A stretch of 64,000 bases of DNA from Panulirus ornatus (lineage: Eukaryota > Arthropoda > Malacostraca > Decapoda > Palinuridae). Shown here piece by piece: positions 25,860-38,575 of the stretch (within the stretch, counting starts at the first letter, position 1; every line of letters begins with the position of its first letter). The notes beneath the pieces were generated by a model. It did no database searches. It was not told the DNA's origin and was given only the letters and a program-made list of their open reading frames with translations. Location of the stretch: NCBI RefSeq assembly GCF_036320965.1, contig NC_092271.1, forward strand, positions 18,570,529 to 18,634,528. Reading direction: 5' to 3'. Position numbers and translations under genes: made by a program.

Positions 25860-26660
25860 AAACACATCACGATAAAAGGAAAATAGCTCTCGAGACAACG
25901 GGAAGGAAACATCCACAGCAAATGGATCAGGAAGGAGCGTCCAGCTGGGCCAACGTGTTTAGACATCTTGAAATCATCTCTCGGACATGTCCAGAGTTTG
26001 GGTGTGGAGAGTTTTGTCAGCTGGGGAGTGAGAGGATCTTGTGTTGTGTTGCCCAGGCTATTCATGCACGTGCTCGCTGGGCTGGCCTCGTTTTATTGAG
26101 GACAATTGCAATGAACAGTGTTCACAGCTGTGTCAATAACACGAGACGTACAAGTGTGTTGTTCGTTCAGTTTATATTACGTCAATTGAGAGAAAAATCC
26201 TCTTTTGGTGTCTTTGAGAGGACCCGTTCAGGAGACAGAACAGGGGAAGATAATCCAAGTGGATGTATGTATCGAGAGTAAAATGGAGTCCTGTGTCAAT
26301 TCGTTATCGTAAACGTATGAAGGTGCTCTCTTTGTAGTCATCCTGTGAATTCATGATAGAGAATCTATTGAAATAGATATATCATGGATGCTTTCACTCA
26401 TTTCCTTCATCGCCCAAGGAATCTTTCCAAAGCTGTAAGTTTACAACTTTCTGCATATCGCTTTCGTATCCCATACCCCAGAGCACTTTGCCTCGGGAAA
26501 AACAATAACCACTTCTATTTGCAGACATCCCCAAGCCTGTTCCCTGACGAGAAACATGCTCCTTTAACACAACCAGGAATCCAATCCTGTGTTGAATATT
26601 TCTAATCCTAATCATATCCCCTCCATAACTGCTAAGCGATTACTTATTTTCACATAAAAT
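25860..26660. other. No gene recognised
   Basis: A 159-residue plus frame (25802-26281) and overlapping short frames have no recognisable motif. It starts in the minisatellite, which weakens it as a gene. Confidence 0.35.
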
Positions 26661-26667
26661 GCGACTG

Positions 26668-26769
<102 letters not shown>

Positions 26770-27444
26770 CGTTGAATGGAGAGTCATTCATCAGTTCTCT
26801 AATTCACTTGAAACGCAACTCAACATCTCACAGACTCTAAGTGTAAACACTTCTTGCTCCTTTATCTGTTCATAGTTACCACAGGATCCCACTTCCGGAG
26901 GCTCCTGCAGCCCCAGGGATGAGTCACTTCCACTAGCAAGGGAGTGCTGGACTCTTCTGGTGGAGTAAGAGGTACTCTGAGGGCGCAGGAGGAATCCGGT
27001 AAGATCCTTTATAACTCTTATGGTATGTTATTTACCCAACGTTTCCTCTCTAACTTTTCTGTCGGATCATTTGAACCTGTCCTTAAGACCCACGACTGTC
27101 GTATTTATCAATCCTTATGACCCCTGACTGTCGCTTTTACTTATCCTTAAAACGCACGACTGTCGTGTTTATCTCTGAGGGGATTGAGGTTATTGCTCAC
27201 ATGAATTAGTGTGTGGGAGGTGGGCAGTGCGTGCATCCCTAACCTTGATACCGTGCAAACCTATGACCTGAGTCCTCTTAAGGCGTGTGAGGTCGAAGTG
27301 TCAAGCCAGCTCAAGGGTCGTCCTAGTCGTCCTCGAGGGTAGTACTGTCGTCCGCCCAAAGGTCTTCACTTCCTCCCTCCTTCACTATAGCACGAACTCC
27401 CCTTCGTTCCATCGAGCCAATGGACGAGAACAAACACACATCAA

Positions 27445-27783
27445 TTACGAAACGTATTCACAAGAGTTTGATGAACTGAATCTGCATATTGATACATCTA
27501 CATACACTCCACGACCTCCCCTTTTTTCCCCTAAGGGGTGACGTCTAACACAATGTTTAACAGCAGGGTCAGGAAGTCTCTGTGTATATAAAATGCTTAA
27601 GAAATGTTCTCCACGGTGAACCAGGAAGTGAGCCTGGGCGGCTGGCTGCTCTGGCCTCACGGGATGATATGGTTTGCCATTGTTGTTTAAGAAAGGAACC
27701 GGAGAGGTACACCAGAACACGAAAACTGCATTGAACACGATAAAGAATGGGAACTTCGGTTCCAACCCTGCGATGTTACCCAT
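27445..27783 (-). CDS. Candidate small coding region, 112 residues, unrecognised
   Basis: Minus frame from ATG 27783: MGNIAGLEPKFPFFIVFNAV, a hydrophobic stretch, then PFLNNNGKPYHPVRPEQPAA and a His-rich segment HFLVHRGEHFL. Composition is coding-like in the first 70 residues and basic and low quality afterwards, so the real segment may be a single exon ending near 27590. No family recognised. It could equally be a fragment of a mobile element. Confidence 0.3.
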   Translation of the reverse strand: MGNIAGLEPKFPFFIVFNAVFVFWCTSPVPFLNNNGKPYHPVRPEQPAAQAHFLVHRGEHFLSILYTQRLPDPAVKHCVRRHPLGEKRGGRGVYVDVSICRFSSSNSCEYVS

Positions 27784-28363
27784 CTCGGCATATCTAATCC
27801 TTTGTTGGACTCAGGATTCGAATCAAAACACTGAAAAATATATGATTCACAATAGAGAAGATACTGAAGAAATCAAGAGGAAGAGAAAACGAGGTGGAGA
27901 AAATGCGTATACATCCCGTGACCTATCATCTTGAGGAAGAATTATCCATAAAATATGGGTTTCTTTCGTCATCAGTATTCCAGTACGTTGAAGATATCTT
28001 CCAGGTGATGATGCGAACGTACGCGATGATGACAAACCCTACTTGAGAGGGACGATCACAGCGACCAGAGATGACAAATTACCGATCTTGTCTATTTCCA
28101 TGACCTCTTAGAGCGAGGGTTCCACTACCCTCCCTCAGTGTTGTGGGTTATGCTCACAAAGTCAGTAGGACCGATGCACGTGGCCAGACGACCTTGGAGG
28201 AGAGAGGAGTGAACTGGATCCCTCTTGAGCGACCCGTAGATATATTTCCGTGACAAGTGGACTGGTGTGTCCACGCGGCAAGCTGATGCGATGTGTCTGC
28301 GTCATGGCAACCGATTTATCAAGTTTACATGGCAACGTATTTGATACCCATTGCCACAGTAAC

Positions 28364-28381
28364 ACACACACACACACACAC

Positions 28382-28470
<89 letters not shown>
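28364..28470. repeat. (CA)n then (TA)n microsatellite
   Basis: Short ca run followed by an uninterrupted ta tract. Confidence 0.97.
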
Positions 28471-28471
<1 letters not shown>

Positions 28472-28499
28472 TTCACCCTTCTCATGACAGATGAGATCC

Positions 28500-29575
28500 A
28501 AAATCTGTAAGATTCTTAATAAAAGAATAGAAATATTCTCTTTAGTTTTGACGTCACACGAAAAAGAGGCAATGAAAAGGTGAAGGGTAGTGCGAAATGT
28601 ATCTAAAAACCACGGGAAGTAGATATGGATACTTATCCCAAATACGGAGATGATAGAAAGATAATAAATGCTCTGAGAGAGAAAGAATTATTAACGTTAA
28701 TCTTTCTAAATATGACCGACATCATTACTGCTTCGCATACTTCAGTTACAGACACTTCACTCTTTGGAGTTAACACTCACAGGTATGAGTCCATTTTCAG
28801 TGCCCCTACATGCAAGAGAAGGCCCCCCTTTGGTATATGAGTCTACAAATCGCTTCTGATAAAAGGAGAGATGATTCACCTGTCCTTGAACAGGAAGGAG
28901 AAGGGGACTTCCCCTCCTTCCCACCTTCTTCCTGGATAGAAAGACATGGAGGAATCATCATCTGTCCGAACGAGAGCAAAGTACAAGGTCCCGAGCATCT
29001 GTCCTCCGGAGGTGAGTCACTCCTTCGGTCGAGATTAAGGACACTTGGAGGAGGGAGTATAATGTTATGATGCTGCTAGGCAGGCAGGCGGGCGGGAGGG
29101 ACTCGCGATGCCCTGGTCAGAGATCAACGTAGCCCCTTTATGTACAAATTTCTATTCATCTGTCTGTGATCAGTCCAGGACTGATGTCTATGAAAGCGTT
29201 CTGGTGTTACCCACGACCTTTCTAGAGGATCCCACGTCCCTAGGCAACGCCACCTGCCTCCACTATCAGGGAAATCTAGACTCGTCAGGAGTGAGACGTT
29301 CTTTCTTGACACATTACTCCCCCCCCAGTGATTCAGCCTCGCCAGAGGGTAACTACTTACTCGTGGTGTAAACTCATGCAGGCAGAGTCCGGTAACATCT
29401 TAGTTCGTGGAAATACATTAGGAAAGCACCAAGTATCATCTGACACGAAGAGAACGCATTTCTAACTTATCCCAAAAAAAGGCGTTCACTTAGATACACA
29501 GACATAGATAGGCTAACAATTTCTGATAAAGCGATTCTGGTCGAGACCACTTGTCAGCAAGTGTACTCACTTGTC
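28500..29575. other. No gene recognised
   Basis: Several frames of 60-90 residues on both strands without motifs or clear splice context. Confidence 0.35.
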
Positions 29576-29580
29576 CCCAG

Positions 29581-29674
29581 AGATGTCCCAAGATGTGCTC
29601 ACCGTGCAGGGTCTGGCTGTGGAGTGCGTGGCGGCCGCGGGGTGCGTTCCCTCGAGCAGGGTCGCCCCTAGCAG
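29581..29674 (+). CDS. Possible isolated exon
   Basis: Bounded by cttgtccccag and gcag|gtgcgg. Reads MSQDVLTVQGLAVECVAAAG and continues with CVPSSRVAPS; acceptor phase 1, donor phase 2. Coding-like, but no partner exon was found and the minus strand is also open here. Confidence 0.22.
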
Positions 29675-30524
29675 GTGCGGTGTAAGATAACAAGATTGCG
29701 TCACACCCAGCCTGCAAGATGTCTTGGTTATGCCTTCCATGAACTGCGGTATGACGGCAGGATGCGGGCGGGGTCTCCTGTCGTCAACGGCGTGGGACTG
29801 ACTGTTGTGGTGTGTGGGTGTATGTTTGTCACCACTCACTTGTACAGTTCTGGGAGAGAGTTCTACGCTCGTGGGGGCGCGCCGCCCCTCACTCCTTGAC
29901 CATTCTTTTGGGGAAGCGTCCCTCCTCCCCCTCATCCCTTCAGCATTCGGTATCCGTCAAAATGTTTAGATTTCTGTGACACAGACCAACTCTCACAGTT
30001 TCATCTCCCAGTAATTGTATTCATCCTCTACTCTTAATGCTATGAGAGAGCCCCTCGAAATCTTGCTCTAAAATGACGTGCTATGGCCTCGCTTTCCTTG
30101 ATATCTGTACTTTGTAGGCTTGCTCACTGTGGACATCATCAAAAGCGTTGGGATAGAAAAAGGTTGTGATCAATTCACCCCTCGTTCTTCTGTCTTCCGT
30201 GATGGACAAATCCGTGGCTTGTAACTCCTGGCTGCAAGTCTTCCCTCATGGTTTTCGTTCCAATCTTTGTTTACTCTCGTCTAGATCATCTACGACCGAT
30301 CATGGTGCCTCCTTCAGTTCGGTGACCATCAAACTTGAGAGACGAATTCTGACTATGGTCTAATGTATGATGTATACAGACTGCCGAATATATTTCTTGA
30401 AGTATATTACTCAAATGATATTCTGATATTTACCAGCAGATATTCTGTGTATTATTCTTCCAAGGTTGGGGGACCTTGACAACAGGTTCGGTACAATATG
30501 TTGGGTAGTTCCACCCTCACTCAC

Positions 30525-30712
30525 AAATCGCACCCTCATTCGCAAACCCCTTCCTCACTCACAAGCCCTTCCCTCATTCACAAGCCCTTCCCTCACTCAC
30601 AAGCCCTTCCCTCACTCACAAGCCCTTCCCTCTCTCACAAGCCCTTCCCTCACTCACAAACCCTTCCCTCACTCACAAGCCCTTCCCTCACTCACAAATC
30701 CCACCCTAATTC
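30525..30712. repeat. 19-bp minisatellite, about ten units
   Basis: Unit ctcactcacaagcccttcc; three frames stay open because 57 bases is a multiple of three. Confidence 0.9.
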
Positions 30713-30747
30713 ACGAACTACCCCCTACCCCCCCTTCATTCACAAGA

Positions 30748-30749
<2 letters not shown>

Positions 30750-30799
<50 letters not shown>
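30750..30799. repeat. Poly-C then (CA)n
   Basis: About 14 C followed by about 18 ca units. Confidence 0.95.
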
Positions 30800-30802
<3 letters not shown>

Positions 30803-30976
30803 GTCATCTGGAGCAAGACGAGCCAAACGGATGTATCAATTAAGCGACATCAACACCGCGCGCAGTTCCTTCACCCAGCACCCCAGCCACCATCATCAGC
30901 AACAACAGCTGCCGGCGCCGCTGCGCAGTTCTCAAGCATGCGCACGCGCACGAACACAAATAGGTCATGTATGAAA

Positions 30977-30978
<2 letters not shown>

Positions 30979-31039
<61 letters not shown>
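30979..31039. repeat. (CA)n microsatellite
   Basis: About 30 ca units, ending at the head of a SINE. Confidence 0.97.
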
Positions 31040-31040
<1 letters not shown>

Positions 31041-31215
31041 GGGCCTCCGTGGTGTAGTGGTTAGCATGACTGCCCAAGAGTCAGCAAGGGCCAGCTTGGG
31101 GTCGGACCCGCATGGGTTCGAATCCTCGACGCAGCAGTCGGCCCACATCCAACCCAGGTGTTGATCCTCCCATCGGGGTTCGTCGATAAAATGGGTACGT
31201 GGCTTGGGCCCGTGC
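31040..31215 (+). mobile_element. tRNA-derived SINE
   Basis: Starts right after (CA)n with gggcctccgtggtgtagtgg; A-box TGGTGTAGTGGTTAGC, B-box GGGTTCGAATCC. The B-box is followed by a body with gcagtcggcccacatccaac, which recurs in the 63.4 kb copy, so this is a dispersed family. The B-box lies further from the A-box than in a normal tRNA because of extra sequence between them. Confidence 0.7.
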
Positions 31216-31661
31216 GTGTACGTGCTCACTCTTTAGATAGAATTCAGAGGACTGATATTGCTCATACATTTCTTAGACTAGTATTGCTCACTCGTTAGTT
31301 AATATAATGAATAATGATATTGTTCATTCTTCTAGGACGAATATTACTCATTCTTTTTTCAACTAATATTGCTCACTCTTTAATTAATATCAGAGGATTA
31401 CTATGGCTTCTTCTTTTCTAGACTGATACTGCTCACTCTTTCTTACGGAGAGAGGTACTTAGACAGACGAGCGATACTCCTCAATGTCTTGAAGGGAAAG
31501 AGAGGTGTTGGGAAGTGGGGGGTGTTGCCAGGGGGGGTTGGAGCAATACAAGCCACTGACGGCCACCGGAAAAAAAAAAAGGAAAGATTCAAGGGGAGAA
31601 TCCGTTGCTCTCATAATCGGCACAGATTTCCATGTCCGTCGTGTTCCTGTTGAATCGAGGC

Positions 31662-31792
<131 letters not shown>

Positions 31793-31949
31793 TTTGCCTC
31801 CCATCACCAGAGCAGCGGGATGGTTATGCCCGGCGATAATGGCTAACATCTCACGCTAATTCAAGGGAAGTGTGTCTCTCTTCTATTATTCTAGCGATCA
31901 TTTTTTTTTCTCCCCTCAACCCATACAGAAGGAATGAAAAACGTGCTAC

Positions 31950-31950
<1 letters not shown>

Positions 31951-32040
<90 letters not shown>
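31951..32040. repeat. (TA)n microsatellite
   Basis: Uninterrupted ta tract bordering the hammerhead-bearing repeat. Confidence 0.97.
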
Positions 32041-32043
<3 letters not shown>

Positions 32044-32201
32044 CTATGAGTCCACGGGGAAAATGAAACACGAAAAGTTCCCAAGTGCACTTTCGTGTAA
32101 TAATCATATTATCAGGGGAGACACAAGAGAGAAATATAACAGTTAGTTGATATACATCGAAGAGACGAAGCTTGATCACGCGCAAAATTGTGATCCTTTC
32201 C

Positions 32202-32205
<4 letters not shown>
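32041..32205 (-). mobile_element. ~130-bp dispersed element with hammerhead-like core, copy 1
   Basis: Lies between two (TA)n tracts. In the minus orientation it carries ctgataa, then a gattattacac stem-loop, then GAAA and agtgcact. The first core box is mutated (CTGATAA, not CTGATGA). It continues through gaagagacgaagc into a separate hairpin segment, ttgatcacgcgcaaaattgt, which also occurs at 33.85 kb. Probable remnant of a retroelement such as a Penelope-like element (inference). Confidence 0.6.

Positions 32206-32259
<54 letters not shown>
32206..32259. repeat. (TA)n microsatellite
   Basis: Uninterrupted ta tract. Confidence 0.97.
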
Positions 32260-32261
<2 letters not shown>

Positions 32262-32496
32262 ATTTTTTTTCCCTCTTCGTTTTCTTTTCACGATGTCTTT
32301 TCATGAGGCTTTTGTTCCTTGGAGAGAAATGATGAGAGGGAACTATAGTTGAATGTGAGCCGCCAGACGCGAGTGTGGTGGGAGGGAGCGGGTGTGGGAA
32401 AGAGGAGGTGTGGGGAGGGGGTGTAGCCAGGTGGAACGGGTGTGTGGGTTCGGGAGGAGGCAGGGGGTGTAGCCAGAGGAGGACAGGTGTGTGTAA

Positions 32497-32502
<6 letters not shown>

Positions 32503-32537
<35 letters not shown>
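32503..32537. repeat. (GT)n microsatellite
   Basis: About 17 gt units within a G-rich, loosely repetitive stretch (32370-32640) of about 57-bp imperfect units. Confidence 0.93.
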
Positions 32538-32539
<2 letters not shown>

Positions 32540-32720
32540 AGAGAAGGGAGAGAGGGTGGGACGGGTGGGTGTTGGGGGGAGAGGAGGTGTAGAAGAAGGA
32601 AAGAGGGTGTAGCCAAGTGGGACGGATGAGAGGGAGAGGACAATGGTCTGTCCCAGTCACATCTCAACCATCGCAAGACGATGACTTCCCTGAGCTTAGG
32701 TACTGGACACTCCTGACGCA

Positions 32721-33107
32721 GTGAGTCCTAGTGTGGGACGCCCTGCGGCGGCCAGGCCTCCTCCACCCCCTGGCTCAGTCTCCTCCATACATCAGGGACA
32801 GGGCAGCCAAGACGCCCTCTGTACGTTAGTCTCCTGCCCCTATTCCTCTTGCCCCTCAACGCTGCTCAAATGTACAGAGCTTGAGACAGGCCGTGCGCGC
32901 CCCATCGACGAATCCCCGTCAGAATTTTGGCCGGATTTGACCGCCAAGCGCAGCGCGATTCGCGTGCAGCCTTCTCCTGGCGGCGACCTCCTGCGTTATG
33001 TCGGTATGAGAATTTCACGTGAGTTTTCACGATTAATCCAAGACAAAATGAAACGTCTTCTGGGCAATGGCAGCGAGACGAGAAGAAGAAAACGGGTGGA
33101 ATGTTGA
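32721..33107 (+). other. Unrecognised 128-residue open frame
   Basis: Pro-rich start, then a mixed stretch with EFWPDLTAKRSAIRVQPSPG and a basic end. Composition is plausible for coding but no family is recognised, and no clear acceptor or donor frames it. Confidence 0.2.
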
Positions 33108-33450
33108 TGGATATTTAGTGATACCTGGCAAATCCAGTGAGCCAATCAGGTGACGGCAGTCATCGGGCGATTCCTGTTGTTGGACTTGATGATCCTCGTT
33201 CGCTACGCTACACAAAGAAACTCTGAGAGCGTAACATATCTCGGTAGTTAGCGAAGATTTCTCTTGCTCTTCCGCAAAGGATATTAGTCCAATGCCTCAT
33301 CATGAAGGAGTCATTAGATTTTTTCTTTTCCGGAGGTAATTAGGGAAACGGTTCCACATTAGGGACGGGTGACGTATGTCAGTAATTACCCTAACAACAT
33401 TTTTTTCTGATATTCTTTAGAGTTCCGTCCAACCTAAGTCTTGGTCATCC

Positions 33451-34003
<553 letters not shown>

Positions 34004-34436
34004 CCTAATGAACGAACCACTTTCTCTATCACACATACTAACCATTCCCACCCCTGTCCTCCACACAAACCAACCACTCCAAGTGAAAATACCTTAGTGC
34101 ACCTCTTTCTCCGTTTTCTCTCATGCTCCAGTAACCCGGGTCATTACAGGCCTTCACGTCTTATTTCCTCGAGGTGAGGTTGACCTTCAGCGCTGCGTGG
34201 AACCTCTTCCTCAGAGGCCGGATCAAACACGAATGCCCCTAATTGACTGCACCTTGAGGGTCGGCGAGCGCCACAACACTATGGCTCCTTGCGGCCGCCC
34301 TGTTGCTATATGGCTGCCGTGCCCTTTGATACCGTCCTGTGTTGCTAAGTGTTGCTGCTGAGTCTTCTGGCCACGCCTGTATTACTGAGCAACCATCCCC
34401 TTGTGTTGCTGAGTGGCCGTCTCTCCTCTAGTGTTG

Positions 34437-34437
<1 letters not shown>

Positions 34438-34523
<86 letters not shown>
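34438..34523. repeat. (TA)n microsatellite
   Basis: Borders the SINE-like repeat that follows. Confidence 0.97.
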
Positions 34524-34526
<3 letters not shown>

Positions 34527-34760
34527 CCCTGGGGATAGGGGAGAAAGAATACTTCCCACGTATTCCCTGCGTGTCGTAGAAGGCGACTAAAAGGGGAGGG
34601 AGCGGGAGGCTGGAAATCCTCCCCTCTCACTTTTTTTTTTAATTTTCCAAAAGAGGGAACAGAGAAGGGGCCCAGGTGAGGATATTCCCTCAAGGGCCCA
34701 GTCCTCTGTTCTCAACGCTACCTCGCTAATGCGGGAAATGGCGAATAGTATGAAAGAAAG

Positions 34761-34765
<5 letters not shown>
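34524..34765 (+). mobile_element. ~240-bp SINE-like repeat, copy 1
   Basis: Begins gttccctggggataggggag, contains cgtgtcgtagaaggcgacta, an internal T-run, and ends with ctacctcgctaatgcgggaa and an A-rich tail before (TA)n. The tail matches the LINE 3' end at 57.7 kb. No tRNA A/B boxes could be assigned to its head. Confidence 0.8.

Positions 34766-34851
<86 letters not shown>
34766..34851. repeat. (TA)n microsatellite
   Basis: Follows the A-rich tail of the SINE-like repeat. Confidence 0.97.
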
Positions 34852-34855
<4 letters not shown>

Positions 34856-35545
34856 AGGTTATATAACAGGAGACCTGATGGTCCATGGCGAGGTTATCTG
34901 CCAGAGGACTGTACATGGAAGAGACAGATATCAACAGAAGTGATTGGTCGACAACGAGGTTATCTGCTGGAGGAGGTGAGTCATGTTCTCACATACTGAT
35001 ACCATTGTTTGGTGGAGACACGGTAGTAAAGCAGACGGTACCTTCCAACCCACCCTAGTCCGGCCACCATAAGGGAACATCCGGTACCTTACAACGTAGA
35101 GAATGGGGTAACCCTATGTCAAAGATCGCTCAAAGTACCAAGTGAGTCTAAGGGACACGGAGCGGTTAAGCAGCAACAAGCAGTGTGTTAAGTAGCAGGG
35201 GGAGAGGAAGGACAACAAACATAGGCAGGTAGCACGGAGCACAGGTAACTCGCTCCCTTTACCACCCCCAGGGGAACAGTTCACATGTGAAATACTGTCC
35301 AATCGGCAGGCGGGCGTGGGGCCGGGAACATTGTGGAGTGAAGTGATCATGTGATTATATCTCCACCAGCCTCTTGTTTACGGCCCCGCAGCCTCCGCCG
35401 CCGCTGCCTCTGGTCCTGTTGTTCAGGTGGCCCGGGCGGAGAAGAGAGGGTGGTCTGAAGTGGCCTGGGCCACAGTGTTCGGGAGTGTGGGCCGCCAAGA
35501 CGGTCTGGAATGGCTCGGGCCATAAGAGCTCTGAAGTCTGGGCCA

Positions 35546-35548
<3 letters not shown>

Positions 35549-35600
<52 letters not shown>
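35549..35600. repeat. (TA)n microsatellite
   Basis: Follows, on the minus strand, the tail of SINE-like copy 2. Confidence 0.97.
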
Positions 35601-35619
<19 letters not shown>

Positions 35620-35868
35620 ATACTATCCGCCATTTCCCGCGACAGCGAGGTAGCGTTAAGAACAGAGGACTGGGCCTTTGAGGAAATATCCTCACCTGGC
35701 CCTCTTCTCTGTTCCTTCTTTTGGAAAATCAAAAAAAAAGAAAAAAAAAAAAAAAAAAAAAAACGAGAGGGGAGGATTTCCAGCCCCCCGCTCCCTTCCC
35801 TTTTAGTCGCCTTCTACGACACGCAGGGAATACGTGGGAAGTATTCTTTCTCCCCTATCCCCAGGGAT

Positions 35869-35871
<3 letters not shown>
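35601..35871 (-). mobile_element. ~240-bp SINE-like repeat, copy 2
   Basis: Reverse orientation of the same family: 18-base T-run, ccatttcccgcgacagcgag, a long internal A-run (35731-35763), then the reverse complement of the gtagaaggcgacta segment and ccccagggataaa. (TA)n on both sides. Confidence 0.8.

Positions 35872-35963
<92 letters not shown>
35872..35963. repeat. (TA)n microsatellite
   Basis: Separates two SINE-like copies whose 5' ends face each other. Confidence 0.97.
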
Positions 35964-35965
<2 letters not shown>

Positions 35966-36193
35966 GGGGATAGGGGATTAAGAATACTTCCCACGTATTC
36001 CCTGCGTGTCGTAGAAGGCGACTAAAAGGGGAGGGAGCGGGGGGCTGGAAATCCTCCCCTCTCGTTTTTTTTTTAATTTTCCAAAAGAAGGAACAGAGAA
36101 TTGGGCCAGGTGAGGGTATTCCCTCAAAGGCCCAGTCCTCTGTTCTTAATGCTACCTCGCTAACGCGGGAAATGGCGAATAGTTTAAAAGAAA

Positions 36194-36202
<9 letters not shown>
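35964..36202 (+). mobile_element. ~240-bp SINE-like repeat, copy 3
   Basis: Starts tctggggataggggattaag and ends atgctacctcgctaacgcgg, then atggcgaatagtttaaaag and an A-run. Head-to-head with copy 2. Confidence 0.8.

Positions 36203-36244
<42 letters not shown>
36203..36244. repeat. (TA)n microsatellite
   Basis: Follows the A-tail of SINE-like copy 3. Confidence 0.97.
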
Positions 36245-36247
<3 letters not shown>

Positions 36248-36347
36248 TGTTTATATGAACCAGATTTCCATGATTTTTCAACGTCCTTTCATCTCTAACC
36301 ATGCACTGGCCTCTTGTGCTTCTGTCCCTCCCTCGCCACCAACTCAG

Positions 36348-36449
36348 GTACAGACCGTTTTAAACCTGAAGGAGGAAGGTTGTGCGGACGCTGCCGGACC
36401 ACTCAAGGAAACGAGGAGTGGAGGTTCGAGTGGAGTGTTGGTGACGATT
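36348..36449 (+). CDS. Possible symmetric (phase 1-1) Cys-containing exon
   Basis: Acceptor gccaccaactcag and donor gtaagg bound 102 bases that read TDRFKPEGGRLCGRCRTTQG followed by NEEWRFEWSVGDD, with phase 1 at both ends. Symmetric 1-1 exons with Cys pairs are typical of extracellular modules. No partner exon or family recognised. Confidence 0.35.
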
Positions 36450-37007
36450 GTAAGGGGGGGTCGGGGGAACAGCCCCTTGGGTTAGCACTGCTCATATGAC
36501 CACCAGGAGCGGGAGGGTGGTATCATGGTGAGAGTAAATATGCCTGAACACACAAGATAGATATTGCTGATATGGGAGGAATAATGATGATAAAGATCCG
36601 GGATAACAGGGAAAGAGGAGATGAGAGAGAGAGAGGAAAAAATAGGAGAGGGATAATGTGATAATTACAGGAGCGGAGAAGCATTAAGAGGGAAGCAGAC
36701 TAATTCAAAGGGGAGGAGGAAGAGGAGGAGGGAGATTTGCCTAATATATGGGAGGAAATTTTGAACGTAGAACGAATGGAGGTGAGTAGGGTATACGGGA
36801 CTCACGCTTGGGAGGGCGACTGTGTTGGCAGAACACTGTGCGGGTGATAACGAAGTAGACAGGCGTGTCGTGAAGATGGTCGACGGTATATTGGTCTGTC
36901 ATCATGGAACTACAGTAGTGATGGGCTGGAGGCTTATGTGTGTGTGACGGAGAGAGGATATTGTTGTTCGTAATCGATGAAAAGAACCGAAGCGATCTTT
37001 GATGTGA

Positions 37008-37010
<3 letters not shown>

Positions 37011-37092
<82 letters not shown>
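37011..37092. repeat. (GT)n microsatellite
   Basis: About 41 gt units. Confidence 0.97.
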
Positions 37093-37094
<2 letters not shown>

Positions 37095-37191
37095 TACTTT
37101 CAAGCCTTCTCTCTCAGCTTCTATACAGTGACCCGAGACGGAGAGGAACCGGTCTATCTGAAACCACAAAGAAAAAAGAAACTCACCTCAG

Positions 37192-37192
<1 letters not shown>

Positions 37193-37259
<67 letters not shown>
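37193..37259. repeat. (CA)n microsatellite
   Basis: About 33 ca units, 100 bases from the opposite-strand (GT)n tract; the two could pair. Confidence 0.97.
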
Positions 37260-37262
<3 letters not shown>

Positions 37263-37534
37263 TTCAGCCACACTGGAACTATCAGATCTTTAATGCTTCA
37301 GTGTATTCCAAACTTCATACAGTTATATAAAGTTTTCAACACCACACCATCCTTGACATAAGTCTTATTGAGATATATCATCAGTGTCACTGAGGAGGGT
37401 CGGGTGCAAAGGGCTAATAAAGGGGATGGTGACACCAGCTCACACGGGGCCTCATAACGTGACAACAACGCAAGCCATCCAGCTCGGCATGTCTGGCACC
37501 TACACATATTGTGAGGAGGAGGGGCCTTGCGGGC

Positions 37535-37835
37535 CCATAAGGCTCTCCCTCAGGGGCAGGATGGCCACACGACTGGACCTTATGGGTCGGATGCCCATGG
37601 AACTGGCTCTCAGGAATAGGATGGCCAAAGGACTAAGGGCATGACAGCCACAGATCTGGTTTCCAAAGGGTAGGATGGCCACAGAATTGGTTTTCATGGG
37701 CAGGATGGCCACACGACTGGTCCTCAGGGGCAGGATGACCACAGCTATGGGGATAGGATGGCCACACACTGGTCCTCAGGGGTAGGACGACCACAGGAAT
37801 GGGGACAGGATGGTCACAAGACTGTGTACAGGATG
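37535..37835. repeat. ~30-bp minisatellite, about ten diverged units
   Basis: Unit aggatggccacacgactggt plus cctcaggggc. Units diverge and lose register after 37740. Confidence 0.85.
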
Positions 37836-38481
37836 GCCACAGGACTTGGAGGTAGGATGCGTGCGGGTCAGTAGCAGGACTGAGGGCAGGCTTTATGTAG
37901 GTCGGGGGACGGGATAGCCAACAGTGACTAAGGAAAGGCTTTGTCAGCGTCACACAGTAGAGCACAAGGGAGGCGCCTCGTAACCCAAGACGGGGAGAGG
38001 TAAGTCAAATGAAAGCTAACGCGTCTTCCTTAAGGTAAGGGGAGAGACTCTGCAGGGGAGGAGTTAGGAACGTAAGGATGTCTTCATGTGGGGGGAAGAT
38101 GGGAACCTAGCGGAGGTTGAATCAGTATGAGAGACAATGTGTCAGTATGAGAGACTATGTGCATTGCGCACTTCCTCGAAGGTGTTCGTTTTATTCAGTG
38201 GGTGAAGTTCTCATGAACTGCTGTGCATAATAGGTACTGCAATGAGCATTTACGACATTTACAAGCCACTGGATCTGCAACTCTAACTTCACTAAACTTG
38301 TGTAAAGTACGTATTAAACTGTACTCTGCCTTTGGAGAGTGGTTAGATATTCTAGAACGAGACTTTCACTGTCTTAGTATCATTTGAATGTCCACCTCTC
38401 CACTACATAAGGCATTCAACCTTACGTTGTTGCATGCAGATCTTAGAGTGTGAGAAAATACTAATAGAAGCTTCATTGACA

Positions 38482-38483
<2 letters not shown>

Positions 38484-38573
<90 letters not shown>
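38484..38573. repeat. (TA)n microsatellite
   Basis: Uninterrupted ta tract. Confidence 0.97.
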
Positions 38574-38575
<2 letters not shown>

